Source: Dermatemys mawii
Lineage: Eukaryota > Chordata > Testudines > Dermatemydidae
Assembly (NCBI GenBank): GCA_007922305.1
Contig: ML677335.1
Coordinates: 37,020,642-37,084,641, forward strand
Length of the DNA: 64,000 nucleotides
Direction of reading: 5' to 3'
Part shown: piece by piece, positions 43,936-57,678 of the stretch
How the letters are laid out: the number at the start of each line of letters is the position of its first letter
Position numbering within the stretch: the first letter of the stretch is position 1
The notes under the pieces: generated by a model
Databases searched by the model: none
The model's input: the letters and a program-made list of their open reading frames with translations, nothing else
What the model was told of the DNA's origin: nothing
Program-made: the position numbers and the translations under genes

Positions 43936-44464
43936 TAAAACTGAAGATGTACCTTCAAAATGTGGTTATCAGTAGAAACTTAAAAAATCAAATTCAAGGA
44001 AGAGGCACTGATAGGAAAGCCACATGCAATGGGAAAAAAACCATACGAGTCAGCAAACAGCTAATCATCATTAGCTACCTCTGAGGGTTTGAAATATGGG
44101 TATTAATAAAAAAACTGTTTGGTATCTTCTTTTAAGAAAAAGGGCATATGGCCATGGATTTAATTACACTATTTCTCAAGCTTTGCACAGATAGCACAGC
44201 ACTAAACAGCCATAAACTAAACTAAATATATACAATTTTTGTTTGTCTTTTGGGGAAGCTGTATACATGCCTAGATTTAAATTTCTCCAAAAAAGAGCAA
44301 ATTTATCAGAAGCATGCTGCCAAGTATATTGTCCAGTCTGTGTGCATTTTCCCCAGAGGCATCAATATATGTATATATTTTTGCTGAAAATGCCTAGGTC
44401 TCACTCTTGAGTCATTGAATAATATTTTATTTATTTTCATTATTAAAAATGTGCTTGGACTAAG
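43936..44464. other. Unassigned DNA upstream of the last recognised exon
   Basis: Intron by the pseudogene model. Nothing else recognised. Confidence 0.4.
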
Positions 44465-44935
44465 ACTCTGAGCTCATGTATGCATTAAAGACTTTTCACC
44501 AGGGTAGCTTTTCCTTAACCAAGAAAGGTTAAGAAGTGACTTGATCACAGTGTAAAAGCACCTCCCTGGGGAGACTATTTCTGACAGTAGAGGGAATTTT
44601 AATGTTGCAGACAAAACCATAAGATTCAGTGACTGCAAGTTGAATTGAGACAAATTTAGACTAGAAGTAATGTAGAACATCTTTAACAACAACGGCAATC
44701 AATCATTGGAACAACTCACCAATGATATGATGGACTTCTCAGCAACTGGAGTTTTCAAAACAACATTAGAGATCTTTTTACAAAATATTCTCTTGCTCAA
44801 CCACAGCTTATGAGTTTCATGCAGAAATTGCCAATTGAAGTTTTATAGCTTATGTTACACAGCAGGTCAGACTAATTGACCAGAAAGAATTACATCCCCT
44901 TCTGGCCTTAAAATCTATGAGTCTGTGCACACCCT
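44465..44935 (+). mobile_element. CR1 LINE 3' end, sense
   Basis: CATTGGAACAACTCACCAATG, ATGATGGACTTCTCAGCAAC, TTACACAGCAGGTCAGACTA and CCCCTTCTGGCCTTAAAATC followed by TATGAGTC mark the 3' UTR and terminus of a CR1 copy in the usual order. 5' truncated and diverged. Confidence 0.85.
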
Positions 44936-45289
44936 TAGTTACCATCTCTAACGTCACTCTCACAGTTGTCCATGATATAGTCTAAAAGATTTGTCTTTTT
45001 GGTCAAATAAAAAGAACAAAAACAACAACCGAGTTGCAAACAAAATGGCAGCTGCCCTCAGTAGAAAGATTTCTGAATACTTAAAGGTTCTTTTCAGGTC
45101 AGGATGAAGTAAAATCATAATATTACATAGCTACATATACCATGACAGGTAAAGGAACATTGTTACTTTCATTCAACTAATCATTTATACAATAAACAGG
45201 TAAGTCATAGAATTGAAATTAAAGACAATATTATCCACAGAGTCAACAACATATTTTCTTGACATTTTAAGTTTCCTTCATTATATTTA

Positions 45290-45560
45290 TTAGAGCTGTT
45301 TGAAATTTTTTTTGACAAAATATTTTCCTAACAAAACATGGGATTTTTTCAAAAAATGATTTTCCGCCCCTCCTCACAGGAAAAACTGGTTTTGGGGATA
45401 TTTTTTTAAAAAAACAGGAACATTCTTAAATGAAACAAAAAAGTTCCTTTGTTTCACAACTGAAATTATGCTTTAATTTGATTTTTGAAAATCAAAAAAA
45501 TTTAGAAATTTGTGGATTTTTGACCCGCTCCCCTTTTCTTTGGGCCACTGAATACAACGG
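45290..45560. repeat. AT-rich hAT-like repeat, degraded
   Basis: The left edge AGAGCTGTTTGAAATTTTTT resembles the GAGCTGGTTGAA terminus of the copy at 57679-57922. The interior consists of poly-A/T-rich partial palindromes. The right end was not found. Confidence 0.45.
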
Positions 45561-46486
45561 AATGAATGATGCCTAAGAGCTTTTTACACCTTTTTCTTTT
45601 TCTTTCCCTCTCCCCCACTTTTCAGTTCTAACTTTTAAAAACTTCTTCAACATGAGGAAAAACCAAGGAGGAAATTATGAAAATTGCAGAGTGGCCAAGT
45701 TACAGTTTCATATTATCAAACACATAGTCAATTGTGACAGAAGTAGGATTAACCTAGAGATATATGTGGTTTTAAAGATAAAAACGTGCATATAATTAAA
45801 ATGTATGTTATAAAGATGGTGGTTCATAATCAACATCAATTGATTTGTGAGCTAAAGTAGAGAGAGAGGTAATTATTGTACTTGGCATCCTACTTATCCA
45901 TTTAACAGACATACCAGAAATCCATCATTACGTTACTGAGATTTTGGTGATGGCAATATGATCTTAAAAGCTTCTCTCCAGCTCTCAGGAGTCAATATGC
46001 TCTAGTGAAAAGGAAAGCTCAGCAAAACTGGGCAGTTAGAGATCTTGCTTAAACATAAAGCAAAAAGCCTTCTCAGACAACAGACTAAGATGATAAAATT
46101 AAAGAATGAACTCTAGCTAAATAAAGTAATGGTCCTCCAGTGGAAAGACAAAATACAATTAAAATTCACATGCTTATTTTAAGATCAATATTTTTCTGCT
46201 GATTTGCTGAAGAGGCTCTTATGAAGTTTAAGCAGAGTTCATTGTTAAATACTCTTACCTACAGAGGATACAGTAGGGCATATTAATTCCTTTTCTTTTA
46301 TAGATCAATAGTTAGATTGCTGATTTGCTTAAAGTGCTCTGGGATGAAGAAAGAAAATGGAAGTTATACTGTGCCTACCAAGGTGCATGCTGAAAGAACC
46401 AGTAGCTCCTTTTCCCCACATAGCTAAAGATTATGACAGTAAAACAATCAAATGTGGAAAAACAAACAAACAAGGGGTGTCATTCC

Positions 46487-46508
46487 CACACACACACACA
46501 CACACACA
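46487..46508. repeat. (CA)11 microsatellite
   Basis: Eleven uninterrupted CA units. Confidence 0.98.
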
Positions 46509-47183
46509 GGAAAAAGACATTGCTCATAAGAATAAACAAACTAAACCCAGACATAGACTTTAACCTTCAAGGTAAATGTAACTCATCACAGAGACCCATC
46601 AAATCAAATCTATTAAAAATAGGAAAATAAGTGGAAAAGCCACTCACATCTAGAAATGGAGGCAAAAAAGAGAGGACGACAACTCCGGTATAAGGCTCTA
46701 TAACAGTGTTGATGATTAAAGATATAATTACAGTACACGTGTGTGGTGAATTTGTCCCACCAACTTTCACAGTTTAGACACCACAACCTTTGTCCCTTCC
46801 AACTTTCTCTTCTCCCTCTGCTTCATTAACAAAACCATCTGATGCAGTCTCTCATTCTCCTCCTCCTCCCTTGCTCAGCTGAACAATGGTTCTCAAAAAA
46901 GAGAGTGGAAGGGGAGCATCATAGGAGCTGTGCCCAGAGCTACTCCTCTATTGATTGCACCAGCACAGAGGAGGAGATAAGGAGTGTACTGTTTGGGGCT
47001 CCTGCTACCATAATGGCATGGGGGAAAGAATATGTTGGCTCCCCAACCCACACCATGTGCCACAGGACTGGGAAGAAATTACACAATCTCTTGGGGGCAG
47101 AGAGGAGTAGGGCTTGTGGAGTGGGCCTGGGACTTTCTAAGGATGTCTGGAAGGGATAGAAGCTTATAAGGATTATAAGAGAG

Positions 47184-47887
47184 TGCTGACACATCAGCGC
47201 AGTGCCTCCTGCTGATCATCCATGAATTAGCTCAATTCCAGCCTCAGAACACTCCCTGCTGGCCCATGTCTCCCTGCTGGTACTTCCTTCCTGTGGACCC
47301 TCACCACTTGTAGCACTTCAGGCCCCATGTCCCTCCCAGACCTCATTGCCCCTTACCTTGGGGTGCTGCACCACAGCAGTCCCCCCACACTCTGGGTCTC
47401 CCCTTCCAGGGGAACCCCAAGCCCCTATACCCACCTTGTCTCAGTGGCTACAGCCATTAATCATCTAGTCCCTTTTCTCAGGGGCAAACTGCAATCTGTA
47501 AAGGTCACTCATCACTGGCAAGGGTTTGACCTGCTGCCTTTCTAGTCCCAGCTGCCGCCCTACATCCCTAGTACCTCCCCTGGCCTTTAGCAAGGCATCA
47601 GCCTGGAGACTCACCAGACCAGAGCTCCTCAGCTCTGCATCCCCTTCCCCAGCCCAGTCCAGCCCAGCCCTGCCTCAGGTACCCAGCTTGCTTTCCCAGG
47701 CAGCCTGGTCCTCTCTGCTCCCCAGCTGGAGCAAGAATCTCTCCTCCCACTCTCTCAGCCTGCCCTTTTTATCAAAGCTAGCTGTGCCTCTAAATGGGTG
47801 CAACCACACCTGTGGCTAAGCACCCAGGTAGCCTCTCTTGGCTGCTTTTAAAACCTTTCCAAGCAGAGTGGGGTGACCGCCCCACCA
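47184..47887 (-). mobile_element. Pyrimidine-rich LTR-like block
   Basis: Starts near TGCTGACACATCAGCGCAG and ends near GGTGACCGCCCCACCA, with CTGATCATCC, TCATCACTGGCAAGGG and CAGCCTGGAGACTC-type segments that I recall from a turtle LTR seen in this orientation. C-rich composition contrasts with the flanks and creates open frames on both strands. A target duplication could not be established. Confidence 0.55.
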
Positions 47888-48492
47888 CGAGATGGATTAG
47901 GATTATTGGGGAAGGACTAGGACCCATGGGGAGAGATATCTGATGGCTTCAGGGGGACAGTGAGGGCTCACTGGGTAGTTTCTAGGGAGGCTGATGCCTA
48001 TAGAGAAAAATACTGGGATTTAGACTTGTGAAGACATCTGGGGCTTTTCCAGCTAGGCATGTTAAAGACTGGACTCATGGAGCATCTGGAAGAAACTGAG
48101 GTCTGAGATTCTTGGACTGAAGATATAAAAGTCCTAGATATTACCTTTGCTAAATCTGGGGCTGTTGCTCCCATCATAGGACAATTGGTGGAGACAACCA
48201 AAAACATCTTTAGAAGGCCTGATTAATACTTAGTAATGATCATGGATAAATTATCATTCATTTGTCATTTAAACTCAGTCATTGATGTAACTAAGCAAAA
48301 ATGGACTATGAATATCCTACGTGCTTGTCATAAAATAAAATCAGTAATTATCGTGATGCAGTACTACAACCACCACAGTATTTGTGGTGTTGTCAAGTAC
48401 AATATTCCATAAAATGACATCAGAACTTTATATTTTACTTTTTATTCTTTTATTGCATCTTGAAAAATTGTGTGGAGATTTTCTATCTTCCT

Positions 48493-48552
48493 CAACCACT
48501 AAACTGCATTTTATATGCCTAAAAAGGCATATAAAATGCAGTTTAGTGGTTG
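48493..48552. repeat. Perfect 28-bp palindrome with 4-base loop
   Basis: Positions 48493-48520 are exactly complementary to 48525-48552; AAAA separates the arms. The arm contains AAACTGCATTTTATATGCC. No flanking duplication or terminal motif is seen. It could form a cruciform in DNA or a stable hairpin in RNA. Confidence 0.95.
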
Positions 48553-49201
48553 TCTCAATTACAGGACAGGATCAAAGCATCTCAACTAGGACCAGCTTCA
48601 CTTTCTCTGGTGAAGCAATAATACAGACAATGCAAAAATGTAGTTTGCTTAAGTTGCTCTTGAACAAGTTAAGTATCTTTCCAAGGCCTCTGAGGTTTCT
48701 CATTGCACTCACTATGCAGAGAACCACTCTGAACAAACTTATGATGCTTGAGCACAGATTTTGACTTGGCTGACTTGTTTTTCAGCTTAGAGAATTGTCT
48801 GACATGAATACAGAACACAAACTCTTGCTAATTGACTTCTCACTGGGGAAGGGCTTAGAACCATGGAGATGGAATAAAAAGATCATACACCAAAAGGAAC
48901 CATTCTATTTTGAACAGGTATTCGCCATCAAAGTTTGGGTTGTCAATGGACAGCTTTGACGCACAACTCCCACCAACAAGTCACAGCCAGAAAAGCTAAG
49001 AGTAAGTTTTGAAATAGAGACATTGTCCTGTAATTACTTTTTCCTATTAACACACACATTAAACACCCCAAATTCATTCTAAAAAAAGAATGGAGGTTTC
49101 TAAATTTGAATGACAAAATATTTGTTGGTAGATTTAAATGAGCATGAGAGGGGACAAGGAGTGGTAGCACTCTACTGTTTTGATGGAATTACATTTTTAT
49201 A

Positions 49202-49562
49202 TTAATCATAATTTACAACATAAATGTGTTTTAGAGTTAATGGTGCAGTGTCAATGTAATGCTGGCAAACAAAATGAATAGCTTCAGCAAAATCTAAAGC
49301 ATCATTTTGTTCATACCTTGATTCTTTAAGTCAGGTGATATTGTTCAGGGCGTCAAAGAACTTCAGCTCTGTGATGAATGAGAATTAACTAAGCAGTGAA
49401 CAGTCCAGAACTTGGTTTACAGTGTTCTTGAAGTACCTCCATTTGACGTATTGCCTCACCATATGGGCAAAGATACACATTCCTTTTGAAAGGCCTTGGC
49501 ACTACAGAAACTGCGTAGAGGAAGAAATGATGCTGATTAAAAGTCTTTTGTCTTGTGCCCAT
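49202..49562 (-). pseudogene. Unassigned fossil reading frame
   Basis: A 57-codon open frame (49562-49389) reads M-G-T-R-Q-K-T-F-N-Q-H-H and later V-V-P-R-P-F-K-R-N-V-Y-L-C-P-Y-G-E-A-I-R-Q-M-E, ending K-P-S-S-G-L-F-T-A. A second frame (to 49202) reads E-L-K-F-F-D-A-L-N-N-I-T-stop-L-K-E-S-R-Y-E-Q-N-D-A-L-D-F-A-E-A-I-H with one internal TGA. The composition looks protein-like and codon use is not skewed, but I do not recognise a family, and it may be part of an uncharacterised interspersed repeat. Confidence 0.3.
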
Positions 49563-49609
49563 AGACTAAATTTTCAAGAGAATTTATGGCCCTTTTGTGC
49601 TGTATAACG

Positions 49610-52600
49610 TTATAATTCAACTGCAGCTGCCCAGCAGAGAATTTCCTAGGCACCAGGAAACTCCTTTCTGGCATATCTGTGCTGCTACTGGCCCTGAGCC
49701 TCTGCCCCACCCCACCTTTTCTGGTGTAAGGGGGAAGTCAGGGGCAGGAGAGGGTATAATGGAGCTCTGTTACACTTTCCCTTCACTGATGTAGGAGCCA
49801 TTAAGAAACCTACTCCTAAGTGGTGATGGAGCCAGAGCAGAGCTCTGACACAGGAGAGAATCTGCCTCTCTCTCTCTCACTGTAGGCAAAGTGTAAATGT
49901 TTCTTATATTTTAAGACTGCAGGTTGTGAATTGCAGAGACTGTAATACAGATTTTGGGTTCCTGCAGCTGCCATACATTAGAATGGTGAGAAAGGAAAGA
50001 ATGAATAACCTTTGCTCACAGATATCTGCATAAACAAAACACACAGTTAACAATAAGCGGCAGCTTTCTGAGACGAGAGATAATGTTAGCTGCAGAAATT
50101 GATAATTTTGCAGGTTTTGTTTAGGAAGGAGACACGATCCACTGCTTAGTTCTAATCTGCATTAGAGTACAAAAATGTATTGCTTTTGGCATCAGATAAA
50201 TAAAAAAAAAGAGACAGGATATCAATGAGTTTTAGTTTACTGAAAGCCCTTCATTATTATTATTGCTGGAAAAATGCGCTAAGGCAGCTAATACGTATTT
50301 TATCTCTAAAGAACGCAACTACTATATTTGGCTTTGCCACTAGAAAACAAAAAGAGTTGTTTTAAGACTGATTAATATATGAAATATTCTTCCTATTCAT
50401 CCACACTGAAAATGTTAATTAAACAACAAAAATGAAACACAGAAAGGAAAGTTCTCCTCAAGTACTTTGTGTAGCAACTTTCCCTGGTGACCCTGCAACA
50501 CTGCATTGTTGCACAGCTGCTCAGGAGTGCAATTATTATGAATTTTATTCCACTTAATAGCAAAGGCAGGAAATGGAAGGTTATATTACAGATCAATATA
50601 TGGGCTAAGGGAATCTGACAACCTTTGGTCAGAACTGGGAGAATAGATAGCATTAATTAATTCACTAGCTTGTTGAAAAAAATCATTCTTTACAGCTGTG
50701 ACAGACTAGGAAATGCTCTTTTCTGCTATTGATTAATACAGGAGGACAGCTATCAACAGACTTTTCAGTTATAAAAGTCCCTTTTCTACAAGACATTTGA
50801 ATTTCATAAACCAGGGCACTTCAAAAACCACTTTCTTGCTTATTTCCTATGTTTATTTTAAAAAAGTTTAAAAATGTATTGAACTAATCACAAAAATGAA
50901 GTAGAAATGTGATCCAAGGTACCGAACCCATTTAATCTTTTAGGATTAACAAAAGCACGACTGCAGCAGATTCTCAAAATTCAACATTTGGAATTGTGTT
51001 CATTTATTTTCATGGAGCTAGCTTTGAAAATCTGGCCTAAAACAGGCATGCTAGAAACTACATCTGCCAATGGTTGCTGAAGTGCTCTAATTTATCAACT
51101 GTAAAGGTACATGTAATAAAGGTGTGACACAAACAGAAGCATCAGTAAGAGCCTTCTTGATTCTCTGGACACTCATATGATGGCGGGGGTATATGTGTCA
51201 GGATTACAAAAGGCTATGCCATATGACATGGCAGGGTCGGTATCTACTGAATCCAGGCGCTACTGTTTCAGTAGGGAACAAAAATAATGAAGCATGTTAA
51301 TTGCTTTCTAGAGGGCAGCTAGCTTCTTACCTGTAGTTTCAGGTTCTGTCATTCAGTTGGCCCAGGAAGAGGATTAAAACACCAGCACAGTCCTATAGTT
51401 TTAAAAGTTCTTGGTCATTTTAAACTTAATATTTTGGACTTCAGTGCCACTATATTTACCTACAAACTTCTTGAACTACTTCAGCATACAATCAGGAATT
51501 AAAGGAAAACACGAGGATGAAATGTGCAAGTCACTAGCTGGAAGAGATGACTTACATGAACTTATTTTACCTGAAAGTGAAAGTTTGTATCTAGAGTCAA
51601 ACTTACCCTACAGTTTGGAAGTACTAGGACTTTGGGTTTACATTTTGTGTTAATCCATAAATTGATTTGTTACATTTTTATTTGGGGGTGGTCAGTGTTG
51701 TTTTTATTTAAGAAATTATTGGATTATGTCTAGCAGGGAGTTAGCCATAGATCTTATTAAAATATTCCTTTTTGTGAATCTGTAAGCACATGGTGTTTCC
51801 ACTCTGCTTCTAACACAGCACACATATTTAGGATACGGTCCAAATGTACCTCCTCCCTGGGGTTTACCTTCATGGTTAACGAACTACAAACACACACACT
51901 TTCACCCAACCTTCCTCCTGAGCTCAGATGTACTGGTTATAGTCTGCTTAACAGGCAAACATCTCTCACTCCACTGCCTGGCTCATCCACTGCTTCTTCA
52001 CTGCAGCAAGTAACTACCATTGTCATGAGAGGGCAGGTGGTCCAGGGTAAGGGTTGTCATTCAGGATTGGTGCTGACAGGCCACAAAATTTATGGCTGCC
52101 AGTGTTTACAGAAGAGGCACAGAAGGTTAAGAGTGAACGTGGACTTGCTTTGCACTTACTCCTCCAATGTCAGCAACTGAGATGTACTTCACACTCTGCC
52201 TTGTGAAGTCAAACCATCTAAGCTCAGCCAAGAGTTGGAATCTCCCCACCCCAAATGCAGGGAGACATGAAAGGAAGGGATTAGCAAGAGGAGGTGCCAT
52301 GTCTGTCTCTTTTCTATCTAGGTCTTGACTTTTCCTTCTGCTCTAGTGAGTTATTCTCTGGACCTACACCCTGCCACCTGTTACTGGCCTGAGTAGGCCT
52401 TCCTCCAATGCCTTTCCTTCCCAGGCAACTGCTTCTGACCACCTGGGGGTTTTGTAACTCTCCACTACCCATATCCACCAATACTTTTGCAATTTAGTGT
52501 TACCACCTATCATTCGTCCTGCAACTTGACCTGTGGCATGACTGTCTCCAGACCTCTCTCCTCTGCGTCTCATCTGCTGCTCACCTCCCCTTCATAACTT

Positions 52601-53740
52601 CTCCTCTCAGCCTGCCAACAAGTGTGACTGGCCCTGAAACCCTTCTTTATCCTCACAACTTCTCCCCTCTTTCCACAAGCCCTCCTGCTCCCGCTCAGCC
52701 TCTCCTCCCACTGGTCTGCCTGCCTGTGACAGAGTATAGAAAATGTGGGTTTATTTTATGAGCAGAACATAGTTTTAATTAAAAGTTATGCACTGGGAAT
52801 GAATGGTTACAGAGGAGTGGCCTTCCATTCAGCTGGCCCTGTACTATCCATACAGATAGTAGATGCTTTTGCAGGGAAAACCACTTCTGTCTTCTCCTAC
52901 CTTCAGCCACCGTCCTGAATCACAGTTCTCAGCATCACAGCAGGGCGGCTGCTCTCTGATAGAGCCGATACCCTATAAAAATTGGTTGGGGGTGAAACTG
53001 GGCCCAGCTTAGTGGGGAAAATGTTCAACATAGTCTCACAGTGGAGCAGAGAATACCATGCAGAAGTTCTTTAACTCCAAGTTTGAACAGGCCTATGTAA
53101 AATTTTTAAAAAAAGATTTGATGGCTGGCTAGTGATTACTGTAGACTCCAGAAGTGTGTGTGCTGTATTGGTTTTCTCAGTATTAAGCATTTTTCTAGTG
53201 GGTCTTCCTCTTGGGGGATATACAGGCTGTAGAGCGGAATGACCAGTCAATTAAAATTCATGGACAGTATTCCTGACAGTCTGGCACATTAATTTGCTGT
53301 ATCTCTTAGGCAGCAGACACCGCAACTCTGACACCTGGAACTAAGCCATACAGCTGTCTTTCCACAACCATACATTTCCTGTAATTCTGGGCAGTTTTTC
53401 CAGACCTGCCTTTGCTTTTATCAGCAGATGGGTGGTAGCTGTCTTCTTAGGCCACTTTATTAGTTAGACAAGGCTTTTTTATGCTATTGCTGCTGCCTCT
53501 AGTTCAATATGACTGACAGTTATAAAAAATTCCTAGAGCAGTGGCTGTAGGTTTCTATTGTCTCCATATACTTTCATTGATTTTTGTTATTAACTATGTT
53601 TAGGGGTCCAATATCCCCTGTTATAGGGCTACTGTTTGACCTGTTTTGAGTTCTTAATATCTTGCAGCTATGCTCTTCCAACCATGCCATGCAATAATAT
53701 TTTGAGGTATTTTGATTTTTAAGTTGAAACATTCTAGTAC
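49610..53740. other. Unassigned DNA
   Basis: No exon, LTR or MITE recognised. Open frames up to about 100 codons have no supporting motif. A C/T-rich tract occupies about 52340-52740. Confidence 0.4.
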
Positions 53741-53746
53741 AATAGA

Positions 53747-53830
53747 ATCATAGAATTGTAGGACTGGAAGGGACTCCGAGAGGTCATCTGGTCCAGTCCC
53801 CTGTCCTCATGGCAGGAGTAAGTATTATCT
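53747..53830 (-). mobile_element. CR1 3' terminal fragment, antisense
   Basis: AATCATAGAATTGTAGGACTGG (short parts), AAGGGACTCCGAGAGGTCAT and CTGGTCCAGTCCCCTG are the complement of the CR1 3' end. Only about 80 bp remain, the usual 5'-truncated form. Confidence 0.85.
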
Positions 53831-54229
53831 AGCAATAACTACAATTAAGGGGGAACGGATTCATCCAAAATAATAATTGTGGCAGAAAAATATCTCAAGT
53901 TGTGCCCTCAGAGTTAGTTGTTGCAGGAAAACGTTTATTGTTTCACATTTGTCACGTATTTAGTTAACTCTCTGGTATACTGGAAATGCATTTACGCAGC
54001 AGAACACAGCACTTCTACCGGACAATAAGACTTCATCTTTTGTCCACTCCCGGGAGAACCTTAATTCTTATTAGATGCAACTTCATAAATATAGTCTCTA
54101 CTATAGTAAAGACCAGCTATCTCCTGTGAAGCACACCTTTTAACACGACAAAATAATGTATTAGAAAATAAGCTATTTTGACATAGTAATATGCTTTTGG
54201 GAAATGAGAATATACTATAACTGAGCAAA

Positions 54230-54440
54230 TACAGCTCTCTCAGTATTTTTTAAAAAATCAGTTTGGGTGGAACAAAACATTTCATTCAACTAAAAACATT
54301 CCGTTTTTTTCTGCATTGTTTGGGGTTTTTTGACCAAACAATTTGAAAAGTTCTACATCAATTCACAAAATGTTTCCATCAACTTGAATGTGAATTGTAA
54401 GATGAAAAAGTTTTCGATGAAAAATTCTCTCTATTCAGTA
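54230..54440. repeat. AT-rich hAT-like repeat, degraded
   Basis: Contains GGAACAAAACATTTCATTC, TTTGACCAAACAATTTG and GATGAAAAAGTTTTCGATG, similar in texture to the copies at 43140, 45290, 57679 and 63380. Termini not found. Confidence 0.35.
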
Positions 54441-57400
54441 GTACTTTGTATTAATGGAAGTACAAAGTATAAACTAATATGTAAGGGTATGTGATACCAT
54501 ACATGATGATGATAACCATGTGATCAGTTTAAAAGCCATGTGATAAATACAAGTATCATTCACTTGGATCCCTTTCTTGATCTGTGGCCACTAGTCTATT
54601 TCTCTTGGCTGTAAAATATAGACAAAACAAACATACATGTGGTACTCCTGAGCATCTTCAGAAAGCTGTCTTTAAAAACAACAAAAAAGAACCATCTGTC
54701 CATATGGGTGTTTTTACCATCTACTCCCAAATCAGTAATTTCTCCTAAAGCTTTACACCTGCCTGCCTCATATGGACAAGGTACAGTCATGGAGCAGGTT
54801 TTCTGTCAGATACTGTTAAGTGCCACATGTTATAGTCTCGAAAATAGGAACTTTCTCTTCTTAGGGAGGGGAGATTGCCCACTTCCCAACAGGACCTATA
54901 TATTTATTTCTAAACCTGGAAAATCCCAAGACAGTGGACTCAAAAATGATGACATTTTAGATACGCAAAAGCTATACCTTGTGTCTTTATGATTCTCTTT
55001 GAGCGCTGTGCAGTTAGATTAATTGGACTCATATTAACTAAAGATGTACAGGTGAAAGGATACAAAAAATTATCTCAGTAATGTTTTTGGAGCCTTATTT
55101 TAAAGCTCTTAAAAAATTTCTAAAATAGCTTTTCTATAGGCTATATGATGGACACATAATGGTGTGGTTTGGTCTGAACTTCAGCTGCAACTTGCCTAAC
55201 CTGTTTGTGCCTCACCACAATTAAGTCATGAAGTTTTGAAACTTACACAGATTAAACCTTAGTAGCTCAGCATCTGAGTCCACAGGCATTACTGTAATAC
55301 AAACAACATATTCTGGATACAAACAGAGATTCAAAAGCATAACAATAAACTGTATAGTTTTGACTTTGATCATCTTAAATATGGACCTACTTGAATATTG
55401 CTCTGTTGAGAAAAATAGGCACAGCAGTTGCAGAATTAATCAACAAACAGGATTATGCAAAACATTACCTATTATTATTTGCTTGCATTTTTAATGAATT
55501 GGCTTCAGCCATTCTTGCCCGTCTCTGTTGTTTGCTTTCAAGAAATTCCTCTTCCTTTTGCCCTCCTCTTCACCTAACTGGTTGTATTGTGTGCGTTTGT
55601 CCTATCTATCTGTTTCTATGGAAAATGTAACAGGAAATGACCACCTTTCTACAGGCCAGATCATGAAACCCTTACTCATATACGATAGTCAGCACACTTG
55701 TACAGATCATTCTGGTTTTAAAGATATACCACTTCCAGCAATACTCCCCATTTTAAAAAAAGAGGAAATACCACTAGAACCTGTAGTACATCTACAATCA
55801 GAATGAACTTTGTAAATATGCCCACTGTACTTTACAAGTAGCCCCACTGATTTCTTCAGACTACTCTCAGTGTAAGTATAAAGTGCTATGCAACATGAAT
55901 AAGGGTTTTTGGAATCAGTCTATGTAATTTAATAGAGAATTATATTCATTTTTATCGGGTGGTTTAAAAAGACTATAAAAGGATAGATATAGGTATATAC
56001 TGTTACCATACATAGAACCATAATACATACAGCACTTAAACATATGAGTAGAAACAAAGTAATATACAGGCAAGTAAGCATACCATTTTAAGTAGGTTTG
56101 CTGCAATTCTTAATATACAAGGATTAAGCCATACTCTAAAACTCATTCATTTGCACAATTTCACTGATTTACACTGAATATATTAATTTTTCAGATGATA
56201 GCTCAACTAGTTTAAATATTGGGTTTTTTTCTATTCTAATTTCTCAGATTTTCCCTTTCACTTTGGGATTTCATTTCAGCTTGATCTCCAACAAATTAGT
56301 ACTTTGTCTCTTTTTCAAATCTATTAAACATTTTCATTTAGAAACCTCTTTTGCCAACTTCCTATCTCATATTCCCCTGCACTATCTATCTTATTTGTGG
56401 GGAGCATGTCATTACCTGCATGACAAACATCAGACTAAATATTTGTACTATCGGTTATCTTTCCACTCTAATGCTGATGTATATAGGGATGATTTATTAA
56501 CTATTCCACTGCTGATAGTGAATACCTCTTGTGTTGATTTGGGATTTATCTATGAGAATCATCTTTAAAGGAAGTATAACATTTGGTGAGTGCCAAATGG
56601 AACCCTTAAATGAAGAGTGCTTCTCGACCTGTGGAAAACCATACACAAATATCCATCTTACAGGAGAAATACGTCAGAGAGTTCAAAAACTATGATGAGC
56701 ACCTCCGATATTAAACTGTGATACATTTATACAGGAGAGAGAGACAGTAGAAGTGACGTAGCTGAGGTAATATCAATCATTATGGGATGGATTGGCACCT
56801 TACAATCCAGCCCAAGTAATGGACAGTGCATAGAAGCAGAAGCATTACAGGGCCCAAACTGTGGCTCTGAGAATTGTAATTCAGTCCCTACCTCCCTGTT
56901 GCTCCATGGGGGCCAAGAGTATGTCAGCCCTTTTCCTGATGCATTTCCCTCTGCAATGGCTCAACTGTACTGGCTAGCATGTTTCAAGGCAGCTAAGTCA
57001 AAGTTCTGCCTTCTCCTCTACCTGCATCCAGCCCCTCCACATCCAACAACACAGGAGGGAGAACTAGCAGATGGGTGGCAGTTGTTCCCTGCTCCTATAG
57101 GACATGGTGACTCCTATATCCTTACTCCCCGTGAGCAGACAGAATCACAGTCAAACCCTATGGAGAAAGAACATAGTCAAGGAGACAGGAAGAAAGAAAA
57201 GACCTTAAAAACAGAAGCCTCCACCAAAATGGTTTCTCAAAGTAAGGTAAGATGAGATATACAGGATTTGATATGGCATCACAAAGCATTTCAAAGCATC
57301 AGAGTGAACGCTCGTGTTGAGACTATTCTGACAGAGCAGAATATTAAGTAGATGGGGTTCATAAAATCTAGAACTCATCAAACAATGTCAAGAAAGTAGG

Positions 57401-57678
57401 ACTATCTGGAAAAGGAGAGCTGGGGGGCATTTTCAAACTACTAAGTGCTTACAGGTGAAAATGAGAAAGTGCATGGTGGTAACCATGTGATAGCTGCCAA
57501 CTGGTGACTCTGCAGACCACAGGGTTCGGGGCCAAAATGAGTCAGCCCTCCACTGGGAAAAAGGACTGAGAGAGGCCTGTATATACGCTCCTCCTCCTAG
57601 TCCATATCAGGAGAGATTGTGAGCGTCTCTTCTTCCTAGTGCATCTGAAGCCATTTAAGCCCTGTGCCCAACAGCTAA
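54441..57678. other. Unassigned DNA with the window's longest open frame
   Basis: A plus-strand frame of 157 codons (56782-57255) is the longest in the window. Its product is Ser/Pro/Gln-rich with no domain, membrane segment or family resemblance, and no splice or promoter context supports it. I treat it as non-coding. Nothing else recognised. Confidence 0.4.

Noticed and set aside
46567..46770. Hydrophobic minus-strand frame followed by a GTGAGT donor, considered as another exon of the acetyltransferase-like gene
   Set aside because: The hydrophobic stretch does not match the N-terminal part of HGSNAT expected at this position, and the acceptor side is weak.
48384..48764. 126-codon plus-strand frame crossing the palindrome
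   Set aside because: It reads straight through a perfect inverted repeat and shows no family resemblance.
56782..57255. Longest open frame of the window, 157 codons, plus strand
   Set aside because: No domain or family resemblance, low-complexity Ser/Pro/Gln/Lys composition, no splice sites or promoter that would support it. A frame of this length is expected by chance in 64 kb.
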